A stretch of 64,000 nucleotides of DNA from Marinobacter oulmenensis (GTDB lineage Bacteria > Pseudomonadota > Gammaproteobacteria > Pseudomonadales > Oleiphilaceae), in NCBI RefSeq assembly GCF_014201735.1, contig NZ_JACHFE010000009.1, positions 105,022-169,021 of the forward strand. Direction: 5' to 3'. Below the pieces are notes generated by a model. It was given only the letters and a program-made list of their open reading frames with translations. It was not told the origin of the DNA and did not search any database. Below, in pieces: positions 56,838-64,000 of this stretch; the stretch's first letter is position 1, and each line of letters begins with the position of its first letter. Made by a program: the position numbers and the translations under genes.

Positions 56838-57764
56838 TCAGGTTTTATCGAGGTTGATCCGCGGATCGACGAGTGGAACCAGCAGGTCTGCCAGCAGGTT
56901 GGCGAAGACAATGAAGACGGCAGAGATCATGGTGACGCCGACAATGACCGGGATGTCGACGCGCTGAATGGCCTGCCAGGCGAGCTGCCCGAGGCCCGGC
57001 CAGCCGAACACCGACTCGACGACCACAAGACCGCCAATGAAAATGCCGATGTCGATGGCCACCATCGGGATCACCGGGATGATGGCGTTGGGCAGCACGT
57101 GCCGGAAAATAACCCGGGCCCGGGTCAGTCCCTTGGAACGCGCGGTGCGGATAAAGTCCTGCTGCAGGACTTCGATCATGGATGAACGCACCATCCGGGA
57201 GTACCAGCCACTGCCAAGCAGGCCAAGGGTGAGGGCCGGCAACAGGATGTGATGAACGGTGCCGTAGCCGCCCAGGGGGAACCAGTCCAGGTTCACCGCG
57301 AACAGGTACAGAAACAGCATGGAGGCAATGAAATGGGGCGAGGAGACCCCCACGAATGACAGGGTCATCAGCGCCCGGTCAACCGCCGTATTCCGCTTCA
57401 GGGCTGCCAGTACGCCCAGGCTGATGCCAATCAGCAGTTCAAAACCAATACCCCAGACCAGCAGTTCGGAGCTGGCAACCAGGCGGGAGCCGATCAGCGC
57501 CGAGACTTCGGTACGCTGGATGTATGAGCGGCCCAGATCCCCCTGCAGAAGATCCCACAGGTAACGGAAATACTGCTGGTAAAAGGGCAGGTCCAGCCCG
57601 AGCTGGGCGCGGATGTTGGCGACTGTTTCCGGGGTGGCGCTGCGCCCGGCCAGTTGCCGGGCCGGGTCTGCCGGAATCAGGTATAGCAGCAGGTAGGTGA
57701 TGAATGACACACCCAGCAGGATCAGTACCGCATAGGCCAGGCGGCGGAGAATATAGACAGCCAT
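56838..57764 (-). CDS. ABC transporter permease, DppB type
   Basis: 308 residues with six membrane segments, the first at 9-30 (LAYAVLILLGVSFITYLLLYL). The BPD-transport EAA loop lies near residue 205 (TARSKGLTRARVIFRHVLPNA), where it contacts the ATPase. N-terminal form MAVYILRRLAYAVLILLGVS is typical of DppB/OppB. Its ATG shares one base with the stop of the DppC-type permease gene (TGATG). Confidence 0.93.
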   Translation of the reverse strand: MAVYILRRLAYAVLILLGVSFITYLLLYLIPADPARQLAGRSATPETVANIRAQLGLDLPFYQQYFRYLWDLLQGDLGRSYIQRTEVSALIGSRLVASSELLVWGIGFELLIGISLGVLAALKRNTAVDRALMTLSFVGVSSPHFIASMLFLYLFAVNLDWFPLGGYGTVHHILLPALTLGLLGSGWYSRMVRSSMIEVLQQDFIRTARSKGLTRARVIFRHVLPNAIIPVIPMVAIDIGIFIGGLVVVESVFGWPGLGQLAWQAIQRVDIPVIVGVTMISAVFIVFANLLADLLVPLVDPRINLDKT

Positions 57765-58621
57765 CAGTCTCTTCCTTTCAGCGATGGATCCAGTTCATCC
57801 CGCAGTGCATCGCCCACGAGGTTGAAGCTCAGTGACAGCAGAACGATCAGAACGCCCGGGAACAGCACCAGCCAGAACGCCGAGGTGAAATAGGTCTGGC
57901 TCTCGAAAATGATGTTGCCCCAGCTGGGCGTGGGCGGCTGGACGCCGACACCCAGGAACGACAGGGTGGCTTCGAGCAGCACCGTGGTGGAGATGCCGAG
58001 GGTTGCCCAGACCATGATCGTGGGCAGCAAATGCGGCAGCAGGTGGGAAAAAAGAATCCGCAGGGTGCTGGCACCCAGGGTCCGTTCCACGGCAATGAAC
58101 TCCCGGGAGGCAATGGCGATGGTTTCGGAGTAGATCACCCGGGCCACTTGAACCCAGTTCACCATGGCGATCACCAGCGCAACGATCCAGAGGCTGGGTT
58201 CGAGTATGGCGGCCAGGGCGATGGCCAGCAGCAGGGCGGGGAAAGCCATCATCAGGTCGGTCAGGCGCATCAGCAGGTTGCCCACCCAGCCCCGGACAAA
58301 GCCGGCAGTGACGCCGACCAGCGTGCCGATCAGGATGGCGATGCCGTTGGCGGCGATGCCGATAATCAGGGAAGTCTGGGCGCCGTAGATCAGGCGGGAC
58401 AGCAGGTCGCGCCCGAGCAGGTCCGTGCCCAGCAGGAACCGGCTGTTGGGTGGCAGTGGTGCGCCTTCCATGGTCAGGCCGTCATAGAACTGTTTGTTGG
58501 GGTCGTAGGGGGCAATCCAGGACGCCATCAGGGCGGCGGCGACCACCACCAGGATCACGATCAGGGAGAAAGCCACGGACTTGTGCCGGAACAGGCGTTT
58601 GATGAGGTCGAAACCCGACAT
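57764..58621 (-). CDS. ABC transporter permease, DppC type
   Basis: 285 residues, DppC/OppC type: an N-terminal cytoplasmic tail, the first membrane segment (VAFSLIVILVVVAAALMASWIAP), HFLLGTDLLGRDLLSRL-type motif near residue 65 and an EAA loop ERTLGASTLRILFSHLLPHLLPT near residue 178. It starts 3 bases after the amiR stop and overlaps the DppB-type gene, so regulator and transporter genes form one unit. Confidence 0.93.
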   Translation of the reverse strand: MSGFDLIKRLFRHKSVAFSLIVILVVVAAALMASWIAPYDPNKQFYDGLTMEGAPLPPNSRFLLGTDLLGRDLLSRLIYGAQTSLIIGIAANGIAILIGTLVGVTAGFVRGWVGNLLMRLTDLMMAFPALLLAIALAAILEPSLWIVALVIAMVNWVQVARVIYSETIAIASREFIAVERTLGASTLRILFSHLLPHLLPTIMVWATLGISTTVLLEATLSFLGVGVQPPTPSWGNIIFESQTYFTSAFWLVLFPGVLIVLLSLSFNLVGDALRDELDPSLKGRD

Positions 58622-58623
58622 GT

Positions 58624-59214
58624 TCAGTTCCTCACTCCCTTGACCAGTGACTCCCGCTCAATGTCGGAACAGATCTGCTCGATGCTCACGTTCAGCTTCA
58701 TGGAAAGCAGACGGATGCGCTCATAGGCGTCGGATTCATTCAGTCCCAGTTCCAGCATGAGATGGGCCACAGCCCGGGCAAGTCTGGGGCGCTGTTCAAG
58801 ACGCTGAGCCTGGCGGGCGTTCTCGGCTTCCAGAGTGTTGATCTGCTCCCGCAGTCCCTGTGCCATCATCAGGGTGGTGTAGACAGAACTCTGGGTGACC
58901 GGCCGGTTGAGCATGGCGGTCGCGCCAATGGCAATGGCGCTCTCGATGCGCGACAGGGTTTCGTGTTTGGACAGGGCGATGATGGGCAGACCTGTTTGTC
59001 TGGCGTGCTCCACCAACTGCCGGCTCTGCAGTTCATCGATTTCCACGATGACACTGGTGATGTCAGCCGGAATGTCCTGTGCCCCTTCCGGAAGCGTTGT
59101 GGTATCCATGCCGAGACGTTTGAGGCTTTTGCCAAGCTGCTCGGTCAGTCGATCGTCGCAATCCACCAGCAGGACTTTCTTCCGGCTGGTCAGGGCCACA
59201 TTGTTGTCAGTCAT
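58624..59214 (-). CDS. amiR: AmiR-like transcription antiterminator (ANTAR)
   Basis: 196 residues: a pseudo-receiver domain (1-125) starting VLLVDCDDRLTEQLGKSL, a coiled coil (about 128-150), and a C-terminal ANTAR RNA-binding domain (about 150-196), RLARAVAHLMLELGLNESDA then IRLLSMKLNVSIEQIC. In Pseudomonas AmiR binds the leader RNA of the amidase operon and lets polymerase pass a terminator; AmiC holds it inactive until an amide binds. The start ATG 59214 overlaps the amiC stop (ATGA), coupling sensor and regulator. The leader it is expected to act on lies just before amiC. Confidence 0.92.
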   Translation of the reverse strand: MTDNNVALTSRKKVLLVDCDDRLTEQLGKSLKRLGMDTTTLPEGAQDIPADITSVIVEIDELQSRQLVEHARQTGLPIIALSKHETLSRIESAIAIGATAMLNRPVTQSSVYTTLMMAQGLREQINTLEAENARQAQRLEQRPRLARAVAHLMLELGLNESDAYERIRLLSMKLNVSIEQICSDIERESLVKGVRN

Positions 59215-60353
59215 TTCACTAACCTCAGGAAATTGCGTTGTTGGCGGTCGGTTGCCAGGTTCCGGAAAGCATCGAAATCGCTCTGTACCAGGTAGGGATC
59301 CGCAGGAATGGCCTGGTTTTCGGTGTGAACCAGCCGGAAGTGACGGGGACCCGCTTCGGCGATATGGCACGGAAGGGCAAAGTGATTGTTGTGTTCCGAC
59401 ATCTGAAGCCGGCCGAGGACGGTTGGCACATTCAGATTTGCCAGAGTCTCCGAAATGGCCTCCGGATGATCGTGACCCACCGCCCGAACGGCGTTTGCAA
59501 ACAGGTGCATGGAGACATAAGCAGTGGTGTAACAGTGGGAGATGGGCTGAATGCCGTGGCGCCGGTGCTGCCGGGCGACAAAGTCCGGATCCACACCCTC
59601 GAAAAAGGCGCCGCAGGAGAGCAGCTGGATGGCGTCCGGTGTCTGGATCTGCGCCAGCTCGGATTCGGTGAAGTTGCAGCTCAGTACCGGCAGCCGCAGC
59701 CCGTGTTCCCGGCAGGCCTCGTTCAGTTGATTCAGGAAATGGTAGGAGGACTCGCCCACCAGGTTGTTGAGTATGAACGATGGCCGCTGATGGATGATGC
59801 CATCGATCAGCGTGTCAAAATCCGTATCGCCGAAGCGATAGTATTTTTCCGCGTGCACGGTGCCATCGGCCAGTTCGAGCAGTTCCCGGGCAATGCGGTT
59901 ACTCTCCCAGCCCCAGATATAGTTCGAGCCGACTAGGTAGGCGTCGGGACCAAAGCCGGAGATGGCGTAGCTCAGCAGGGGCAGCAGATTCTGGCTGGGG
60001 CAGGCACCCAGGTAGAGCACATTCTGGCTGCACTCGTAACCCTCGTAGGGGCAGGGGTACCAGAGCAGGCTGCCGGTGCGTTCCAGGTCCGGGATGATTT
60101 CTTTCCGGCTGGAAGAGGTGGTGGTCCCGAAAATGTGGCGGGCTCCCTGGCCCAGCAACTGGTCGACACCGGTGATGTAGTTCTGAAGTTCCCCTTCGGG
60201 GTCGTATTCCCTGGCGTCGAGCGTGAAGTCGAACGCCGGGTCCGCGTTGATTTCATTGATGGCGTGTCGAAGCCCGGCCAGAATGCTACGGCCCACGTAA
60301 CTGTAGGTTCCGCAGGTGGATGCCAGTAATCCGACCACTACCTGGTCAAGCAT
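59211..60353 (-). CDS. amiC: AmiC-like amide-sensing negative regulator
   Basis: 380 residues of the type I periplasmic-binding-protein fold without signal peptide, hence cytoplasmic like AmiC. Ligand-domain landmarks: VVGLLASTCGTYSYVGRSIL at the start, HIFGTTTSSSRKEIIPDLE near residue 93, GSNYIWGWESNRI near residue 141 and the SCNFTESELAQI segment near residue 225. AmiC binds short amides; release from AmiR then permits antitermination. The ribosome-binding GGGGA lies directly at the end of the leader terminator's T run, a tight layout that would also let the terminator hide the start site. First gene of the operon. Confidence 0.9.
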   Translation of the reverse strand: MLDQVVVGLLASTCGTYSYVGRSILAGLRHAINEINADPAFDFTLDAREYDPEGELQNYITGVDQLLGQGARHIFGTTTSSSRKEIIPDLERTGSLLWYPCPYEGYECSQNVLYLGACPSQNLLPLLSYAISGFGPDAYLVGSNYIWGWESNRIARELLELADGTVHAEKYYRFGDTDFDTLIDGIIHQRPSFILNNLVGESSYHFLNQLNEACREHGLRLPVLSCNFTESELAQIQTPDAIQLLSCGAFFEGVDPDFVARQHRRHGIQPISHCYTTAYVSMHLFANAVRAVGHDHPEAISETLANLNVPTVLGRLQMSEHNNHFALPCHIAEAGPRHFRLVHTENQAIPADPYLVQSDFDAFRNLATDRQQRNFLRLVK

Positions 60354-60365
60354 TTTTCTATCCCC

Positions 60366-60410
60366 AAAAAAAAAGCCCGAGTGCTCGCGCTAACGCGAGA
60401 ACCCAGGCTT
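60366..60410 (-). terminator. Leader terminator in front of amiC (ANTAR-controlled attenuator)
   Basis: On the minus strand AAGCC..GGGT..CTCGCG pairs with CGCGAG..ACTC..GGCTT around a TTAG loop, then nine T residues (60366-60374), ending 13 bases before the amiC start. Upstream lie hairpins CGGTC-ATT-GACCG and CGCTTC-TTTT-GAAGCG, and an alternative hairpin CAGGT-GCAGAA-GCCTG with a six-base loop whose 3' arm uses the first arm of the terminator. Mutual exclusion of those two is how ANTAR proteins work; the match to the classical twin-hexaloop target is partial. Confidence 0.75.
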
Positions 60411-60495
60411 CTGCACCTGTTCGCTTCAAAAGAAGCGTCTCTATGTATGAAGGCTTACGGTCAATGACCGGCTTCGAGAACTCACAGGAACTCTA

Positions 60496-60511
60496 AGAAA
60501 AATACGTGCCA
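60496..60511 (-). promoter_or_regulatory. Candidate sigma-54 promoter of the amide operon
   Basis: On the minus strand a perfect -24 element TGGCACG (60505-60511) is followed four bases on by TTTCT, where the consensus has TTGCT or TTGCA. Transcription would begin near 60484, giving a leader of about 130 bases that holds the attenuator. The -12 base change is the weak point. Confidence 0.5.
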
Positions 60512-60620
60512 GAATTTGGCGGTTACAGGTTGGCGGCCCTGAAACCGCCCCGGCGCAGGGCTTTGAAGGCCACAAACAGGGCGGTGCAAACAGTTGCAGG
60601 CATTTGAAATTGGGAAATTG

Positions 60621-60637
60621 TGCGCTATTTGGGTGCG
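60621..60637 (-). promoter_or_regulatory. Candidate NtrC-binding site
   Basis: TGCGCTATTTGGGTGCG agrees with the NtrC dyad TGCACY-R-N3-TGGTGCA at all but three fixed positions. A second half-site TGGTGCG lies at 60650-60656. Both are 110-150 bases upstream of the proposed sigma-54 element, the normal enhancer distance, although they fall within the 3' end of the neighbouring gene. Confidence 0.45.
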
Positions 60638-61356
60638 CAAGTGCCGGTTTGGTGCGCCTGTCTGCAGTTGCGCCTCCGGACCCAGAGGCCGCCAAGCGCG
60701 ATCAGGAGCAGGAAAGCAGCCGGGGGTTCCGGCACCGGGTGGGTGACCGAAGCCTGAAGGACATACCCGTTCTGGGCCTGGAACGGGGCGCTGTTGAACT
60801 GTCGGATGGCAACGTAGTAGCGGCCCGGATCCAGCAGCGCCTGGATGAAAGAGTCGTAGTGGTGGATAGAGCCGCCGGCTCCAGCCACCGGGCCAAAGAT
60901 GGGGGAGTGGTCGTCATTTTCGGCCAGCGTGTTGCGGTCCCAGTCCAGCAGAGACATGAAGGTATCGGTGATGTCATCCGGGTGGCTTTCGTCTTCAACC
61001 ACGTACTCTGCGCCGTAATCCACATCGAGGATCACCGTGGAGGTCTTCGCCACTTCAAAGGAGTACCAGTGCGTCAGCCCGTAACCGGCCTGACTGGCGT
61101 CCACGGTGACATGAGGAATGCTCAGGGAGGTGTTGAGCCCGGTTTCGTCACCAATGTCCGCGCTGAAGCCCAGGTCAAACCAGCCATTCAGGGCCTGGGC
61201 CGAGCTGTAATCGGCACCCGGATTGGCATCAATGACCAGGGCCCGGGCCGGCACTGCCATAAACACCATGGCGAGAATTATGCTGAAAACGCTGGCTGCT
61301 TGACTGATACGGCGGGCCAACCGCCATGACTGGTAAGAAAACCGGAATGGAATCAT
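60625..61356 (-). CDS. PEP-CTERM sorting-domain protein
   Basis: 243 residues from ATG 61356: a signal peptide (SVFSIILAMVFMAVPARA), an extracytoplasmic domain with DANPGADYSSAQALNGWFDLG and a calcium-like DVDYGAEYVVEDESHPDD patch, and a C-terminal PEP-CTERM tail: VPEPP, a hydrophobic run AAFLLLIALGGLWV and an RRR cluster. Such tails are recognised and cleaved by exosortases, usually for surface or biofilm matrix proteins. No exosortase gene is in the window. The frame continues 21 codons upstream of the chosen start. The 3' end overlaps the candidate NtrC sites of the amide operon. Confidence 0.85.
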   Translation of the reverse strand: MIPFRFSYQSWRLARRISQAASVFSIILAMVFMAVPARALVIDANPGADYSSAQALNGWFDLGFSADIGDETGLNTSLSIPHVTVDASQAGYGLTHWYSFEVAKTSTVILDVDYGAEYVVEDESHPDDITDTFMSLLDWDRNTLAENDDHSPIFGPVAGAGGSIHHYDSFIQALLDPGRYYVAIRQFNSAPFQAQNGYVLQASVTHPVPEPPAAFLLLIALGGLWVRRRNCRQAHQTGTCAPK

Positions 61357-61731
61357 CTGTGCCGTCCCCTCTGGCTGTTCTGTTGTTGCCTGAAATCCCT
61401 GTTCCGTTTCCAGCGGCAATAAACATGCCCTGGTTGGGTTATCCCAGTTGGGTTAGGGCATTAAGACAGATGATAACGGCGGCATGCGGGAAGGTTGTAA
61501 ATAATCCCGACAGGAGCCAGTGTCAGTTTGCTACTAAATTGACTGACCCATTCGGGAACGGATGATCAAGACACTGATCGGTGCTGCGGTGGGTAGTGTC
61601 TTCCCGACTCTGGAGGATCGGCCCCATCTGGTCGTGGGGGCAATGTGACGACTGGATGGTACCCCCGGCAGGTATCGATTATCTAATTAACGTATTGAAA
61701 TATAAGTTGTATAAATTTATGTCGTTTGTTT

Positions 61732-61775
61732 TATACCCCCAAATATACCCCCAGTTCCAGCTGTGCCACTGGGGG
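61732..61775. repeat. TATACCCCC direct repeat with adjoining inverted repeat
   Basis: TATACCCCC occurs twice, at 61732 and 61744, and CCCCCAGT (61748-61755) pairs with ACTGGGGG (61768-61775). Read on the minus strand this is the GGGGGTATA-type direct repeat often found beside phage-type integrase genes and island ends. No integrase gene is present, so it may be a scar; this is a weak inference. Confidence 0.35.
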
Positions 61776-61984
61776 TGATTCCCTTTTCCGAGTCTTTCCG
61801 CTCCCTGCTTAATGTTAGCATGCTATCGTTATTTTAGTGCTTTCTATGGTTTCAGAGCCATTGCCATCCAGTGTCAACTAGTTAGCGTGCTCAACTTGTT
61901 CGCATGGATACGCTTCCATGGATGCTGAGATAGCTAGGAGGCTTCGTTCTGGTGTAGGTCCTGAGGGTTATGTTTCAGGTATTT

Positions 61985-62173
61985 AACAACGATTCGTGCA
62001 GAGTGAAGCCTGACTTGATTATAGAACGTTCTCCATAAGTCAATCTTCTGCTCGGTATCGGTCAGTGACGGGAATCAGTTCTCGTCCAAGCATTCCTGGC
62101 AGAGTCTGCCGTTGAATGACTCTCCAATCGCATTGACGATGGGTTGGCCGGGCCGAGAGAAATAAGTTTCCAT
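61985..62173 (-). pseudogene. IS3-family transposase (OrfB) relic
   Basis: Translated on the minus strand, the frame gives YFSRPGQPIVNAIGESFNGR, then LCQECLDEN, a stop, FPSLTDTEQKIDLW and YNQVRLHSA. This is the C-terminal DDE region of IS3-type integrases, with the third catalytic residue in GESFNG. One stop replaces the Trp usual in the N-W-F position (TGG to TGA). The N-terminal half with the two Asp residues is missing, as is the C-terminal end after about 60 residues, so it is inactive. Confidence 0.8.
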
Positions 62174-62512
62174 CTCTATTTCTTAGGCCCACCAATTCCT
62201 GACCTGCCGGCCTGCGGCCTCCACCGGACGGCTCGATCGGTCCGCTGCTAAACAAAAGCGAACATCCGAGTCAGGGCTTTCCGCCAGAGCCTCAAGGCCA
62301 ATCACAGCCATTTCATCCAGTGTGATTGGCGGAGCAAATTGCAGGCGCTGAACGATTACATAGCGGAGATGGCAATGCTCGGCTAAGCTATTGTTTTATA
62401 TTCATGTGCAGCGTGATTGATGGTTCAAGGTCAGTAATAATGATGCAGCCAAATTTCTGCAATGTTAAAGCGCGCTGCCTAGCTGCTTTTGGCTTCACAT
62501 TTTGGAAACCCG

Positions 62513-63343
62513 ATGACAGATCACACAAAGGAAGCATTGCCTGAACTGACCGATCAGGAGATCAAAGATTTCCTGGAATCTGCTCCGCTGTATGCGCGGA
62601 GGCGCTATGGGCGGCCTTCGGTCAATCGAACAAGCTTACATATTCAGCAGATTGATGATCACTGTGATTTCTGTGAAGAACGCCGGCCATTTGGAGACAT
62701 TCGGCCCAGGGGAGGTGGTTCTCGTATGGCAGTCCCTCGACTTGATACTGGCAGGTCATATTTCGAGTTCACCTGCTTGACGTGTCGGCGTGCCTCTAGG
62801 CGGTATTACGTCGTCCAATTCGTCACTGATGAACATGTAGATGTTGAAAAGGTAGGCCAATACCCCAGACCTAGGCTGCCTAGGAATCGGCATGTTCAAA
62901 GGTTTATGGCGGATGACGCTGCGAATTATGAGAAAGCAATTGCCTGCCTAGCCAATGCCTATGGGATCGGAGCGTTTGCATATTATCGTCGATTGGTTGA
63001 GGACAACATCGGGAGATTGCTGGAATTAGTCCGGGAAGACGCCGCTGCGTCATCTTCCGGAACCGAAACCCTCGCAGCACTAGAAGAGTTGGGTACGAAC
63101 TGCCCAATGGCTGAGAAAATAAAGATCGCGAATGATGCCGTGCCAGCTCATCTCAAACCAGATGGATTGAACCCCCTGGGCCGCCTGTATGGGGCCTTGA
63201 GCGAGGGAATCCACAGTCTTTCGGAAGAGCAGTGTCTCAATCAGGCAAGGCTAATTGATCAGTGCTTGGCGTTCTTGCTGGCTGAGTTGGCTGACCGCAA
63301 GAAGCACCGAGAAGAGTTTAAGCGGTCCGTCGGTGGATTATGA
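62513..63343 (+). CDS. Hypothetical protein with Cys zinc-ribbon pairs
   Basis: 276 residues, no family firmly recognised. The N-terminal third has two CXXC pairs (CDFC near residue 45 and CLTC near residue 82), suggesting a zinc ribbon. The second half is helical and looks like the DUF4145-type region with an AYGIGAFAYYRRLVEDNIGRLL core and a GLNPLGRLYGALSEGIH segment. It has no signal peptide or membrane segment. The start ATG 62513 follows GGAAA; a TTG at 62489 is also in frame. Codon use is AT-richer than the core genes, and the gene is flanked by an IS relic and an attC-like element, so it is probably a mobile cassette gene. Confidence 0.7.
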   Translation: MTDHTKEALPELTDQEIKDFLESAPLYARRRYGRPSVNRTSLHIQQIDDHCDFCEERRPFGDIRPRGGGSRMAVPRLDTGRSYFEFTCLTCRRASRRYYVVQFVTDEHVDVEKVGQYPRPRLPRNRHVQRFMADDAANYEKAIACLANAYGIGAFAYYRRLVEDNIGRLLELVREDAAASSSGTETLAALEELGTNCPMAEKIKIANDAVPAHLKPDGLNPLGRLYGALSEGIHSLSEEQCLNQARLIDQCLAFLLAELADRKKHREEFKRSVGGL

Positions 63344-63427
63344 AGCTAAAAATCGGCTACACAGCGACAGGTTTTTTCACTGCTTTGCAGTTCCAAACCG
63401 GCGCGTGCCCCGGGCGTTATGTCGGAA
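63344..63427 (+). repeat. attC-like element 1 (after the zinc-ribbon gene)
   Basis: The right half, TTCCAAACCGGCGCGTGCC then CCGGGCGTTATG, ends in the GGGCGTT that closes many integron attC sites, and resembles the element at 63833-63916. The left half is more diverged (CAGCGACAGGTTTTTTCA). Confidence 0.4.
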
Positions 63428-63437
63428 AATTAAGGTT

Positions 63438-63821
63438 ATGAAAATGAATCTACTCAAGCCCTTAATGATTCTGTTCCTCTTGACCCCGGCTTTGGCACAA
63501 GCTGGGGCGGAGAAAATTCTAAGCCAATGTCAGATCGTTACGTCTGATGCCAAAAAAGCGAATGAAAACCCAATCTCTGCTCTTATCGAAATGGGTTATT
63601 GTTTGGGATATGTTGCTGGTGTCTCTGATTATTCTACGGTTACTGCTGATATGGCATCCGGAGAACTTGAAAGCCTCAAATCCTGCCGCCCACCAAGCGC
63701 TCTCAACGAGCAACTAGCGAAAGTAGTAGTAAAGTTTTTGGAAGATAACCCCAAACTTCACCATCTGGATGAAGCTACTCTGGTTGCCTTGGCGCTACAT
63801 GATGCTTTCCCCTGCAACTAA
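63438..63821 (+). CDS. Rap1a/Tai-like family protein
   Basis: 127 residues: signal peptide (MKMNLLKPLMILFLLTPALA) and a mature domain of about 105 residues with four Cys (SQCQIVTSD, GYCLGYVAGVSD, KSCRPP and the last-but-one residue) and EMGYCLGYVAG. This is the Rap1a/Tai fold, known in Serratia for periplasmic immunity to type VI amidase effectors and widespread among uncharacterised exported proteins. No amidase effector gene is beside it, so it may be an orphan immunity gene. The start ATG 63438 fits the signal peptide; a longer frame from 63255 runs through the previous gene and is not used. Probably a cassette gene. Confidence 0.72.
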   Translation: MKMNLLKPLMILFLLTPALAQAGAEKILSQCQIVTSDAKKANENPISALIEMGYCLGYVAGVSDYSTVTADMASGELESLKSCRPPSALNEQLAKVVVKFLEDNPKLHHLDEATLVALALHDAFPCN

Positions 63822-63832
63822 AGTGAGAAGAT

Positions 63833-63916
63833 ACAACCAACGCAGGCACGGCGACGTCTTTTCCATTGCGGCTTTGTCTCCATTCCAAAGCCGCGCATGC
63901 TGCGGGCGTTGAGGCT
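63833..63916 (+). repeat. attC-like element 2 (after the Rap1a-like gene)
   Basis: The outer ends CCAACGC and GGGCGTTG oppose one another, and an inner hairpin pairs GCGGCTTTG with CAAAGCCGC. The 84-base length and palindromic build resemble integron attC sites, and the right half is similar to the element at 63344-63427. Each element follows directly after one gene, as in cassette arrays. Confidence 0.45.
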
Positions 63917-63980
63917 GTAGAAAAACTCGAAATCCCCCTCGGGTTTGGTAGGATCAGGCAAACAGACAAGGAGCTGTCAG

Positions 63981-64000
63981 ATGCCTCGCTTCAAGCACTA
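63981..64000 (+). CDS. Start of an ORF cut by the window end; possibly a transposase
   Basis: ATG 63981 is preceded by AAGGAG and begins MPRFKHY. That start resembles IS1182-type transposases as I recall them, but seven residues cannot establish a family. The bases before it (GGCTGTAGAAAAACTCG, 63913-63929) may be an insertion-sequence end abutting the attC-like element. Confidence 0.35.

Larger units (their letters stand above)
61357..62512. other. Long AT-richer region without intact genes
   Basis: This stretch of about 1.15 kb holds no convincing complete gene. It contains an IS3-family transposase relic (about 61985-62173), a pair of TATACCCCC repeats with a neighbouring inverted repeat (61732-61775), and short open frames that show no family resemblance. 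The composition falls from GC-rich to AT-richer near 61480 and stays so to the end, consistent with a boundary between core genome and acquired DNA. Confidence 0.7.

Noticed and set aside
62040..62255. 71-residue minus-strand open frame
   Set aside because: It runs in another frame across the IS3 relic, whose own frame gives recognisable transposase sequence.

Overview
The window reads as chromosome of a gammaproteobacterium, most likely Marinobacter or a close marine relative. The evidence is the conserved rpsB-to-rnhB block, a long-form DapD in the order map-glnD-dapC-yffB-dapD-dapE, an MksB-type condensin, an AmiC/AmiR amide regulon and consistently GC-rich codon use. The genus is an inference from gene order and protein character; no search was run. 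The two ends (about 1-480 and 61.4-64 kb) are visibly AT-richer and look accessory.

Layout. 1-2.5 kb: tail of a type VI secretion cluster, with an unknown fragment and a Tle1-like DUF2235 lipase effector. 2.6-3.5 kb: a membrane-anchored cold-shock protein and slyX. 3.5-10.8 kb (minus): lysine/DAP biosynthesis and nitrogen sensing. 11.0-25.6 kb (plus): translation factors, UMP kinase, isoprenoid and phospholipid enzymes, outer-membrane assembly and lipid A synthesis, closed by a two-way terminator facing an initiator tRNA gene. 25.9-33.1 kb: an uncharacterised 'GAK' cluster: a divergent CofD-like protein plus a translationally coupled run of PhoU/APH-like kinase, ATP-grasp, HprK-like kinase, histidine phosphatase, metallophosphoesterase and an amphi-Trp miniprotein. 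33.2-37.8 kb (minus): lipoprotein, then a response regulator / FecR-LysM / small membrane protein / PAS histidine kinase unit. 37.9-43.7 kb: topB, BolA-like, YciO-like, an unknown protein and a chemoreceptor with a periplasmic haem motif behind a flagellar-type promoter. 43.9-48.9 kb: MksB-MksF-MksE condensin. 48.9-52.3 kb: diguanylate cyclase, carboxylesterase, DUF3365 cytochrome-like protein. 52.4-60.7 kb (minus): amide sensing (AmiC/AmiR), peptide-type ABC transporter and formamidase, behind a leader with an intrinsic terminator and a candidate sigma-54/NtrC promoter. 60.6-61.4 kb: a PEP-CTERM protein. 61.4-64 kb: an IS3 transposase relic, two cassette-like genes each followed by a related attC-like element, and the first codons of a further ORF.

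How it fits together. The centre is housekeeping, built from overlapping, translationally coupled genes. The most interesting unexplained system is the GAK cluster: six or seven phosphoryl- or nucleotidyl-transfer modules kept together with a miniprotein and no recognisable substrate. The amide regulon is the clearest regulatory story: nitrogen limitation (NtrC/sigma-54) would start transcription, and amide-bound AmiC would free AmiR to read through the terminator, making uptake and hydrolysis genes together. The 3' end is a likely mobile cassette region carrying a Rap1a/Tai-like protein.
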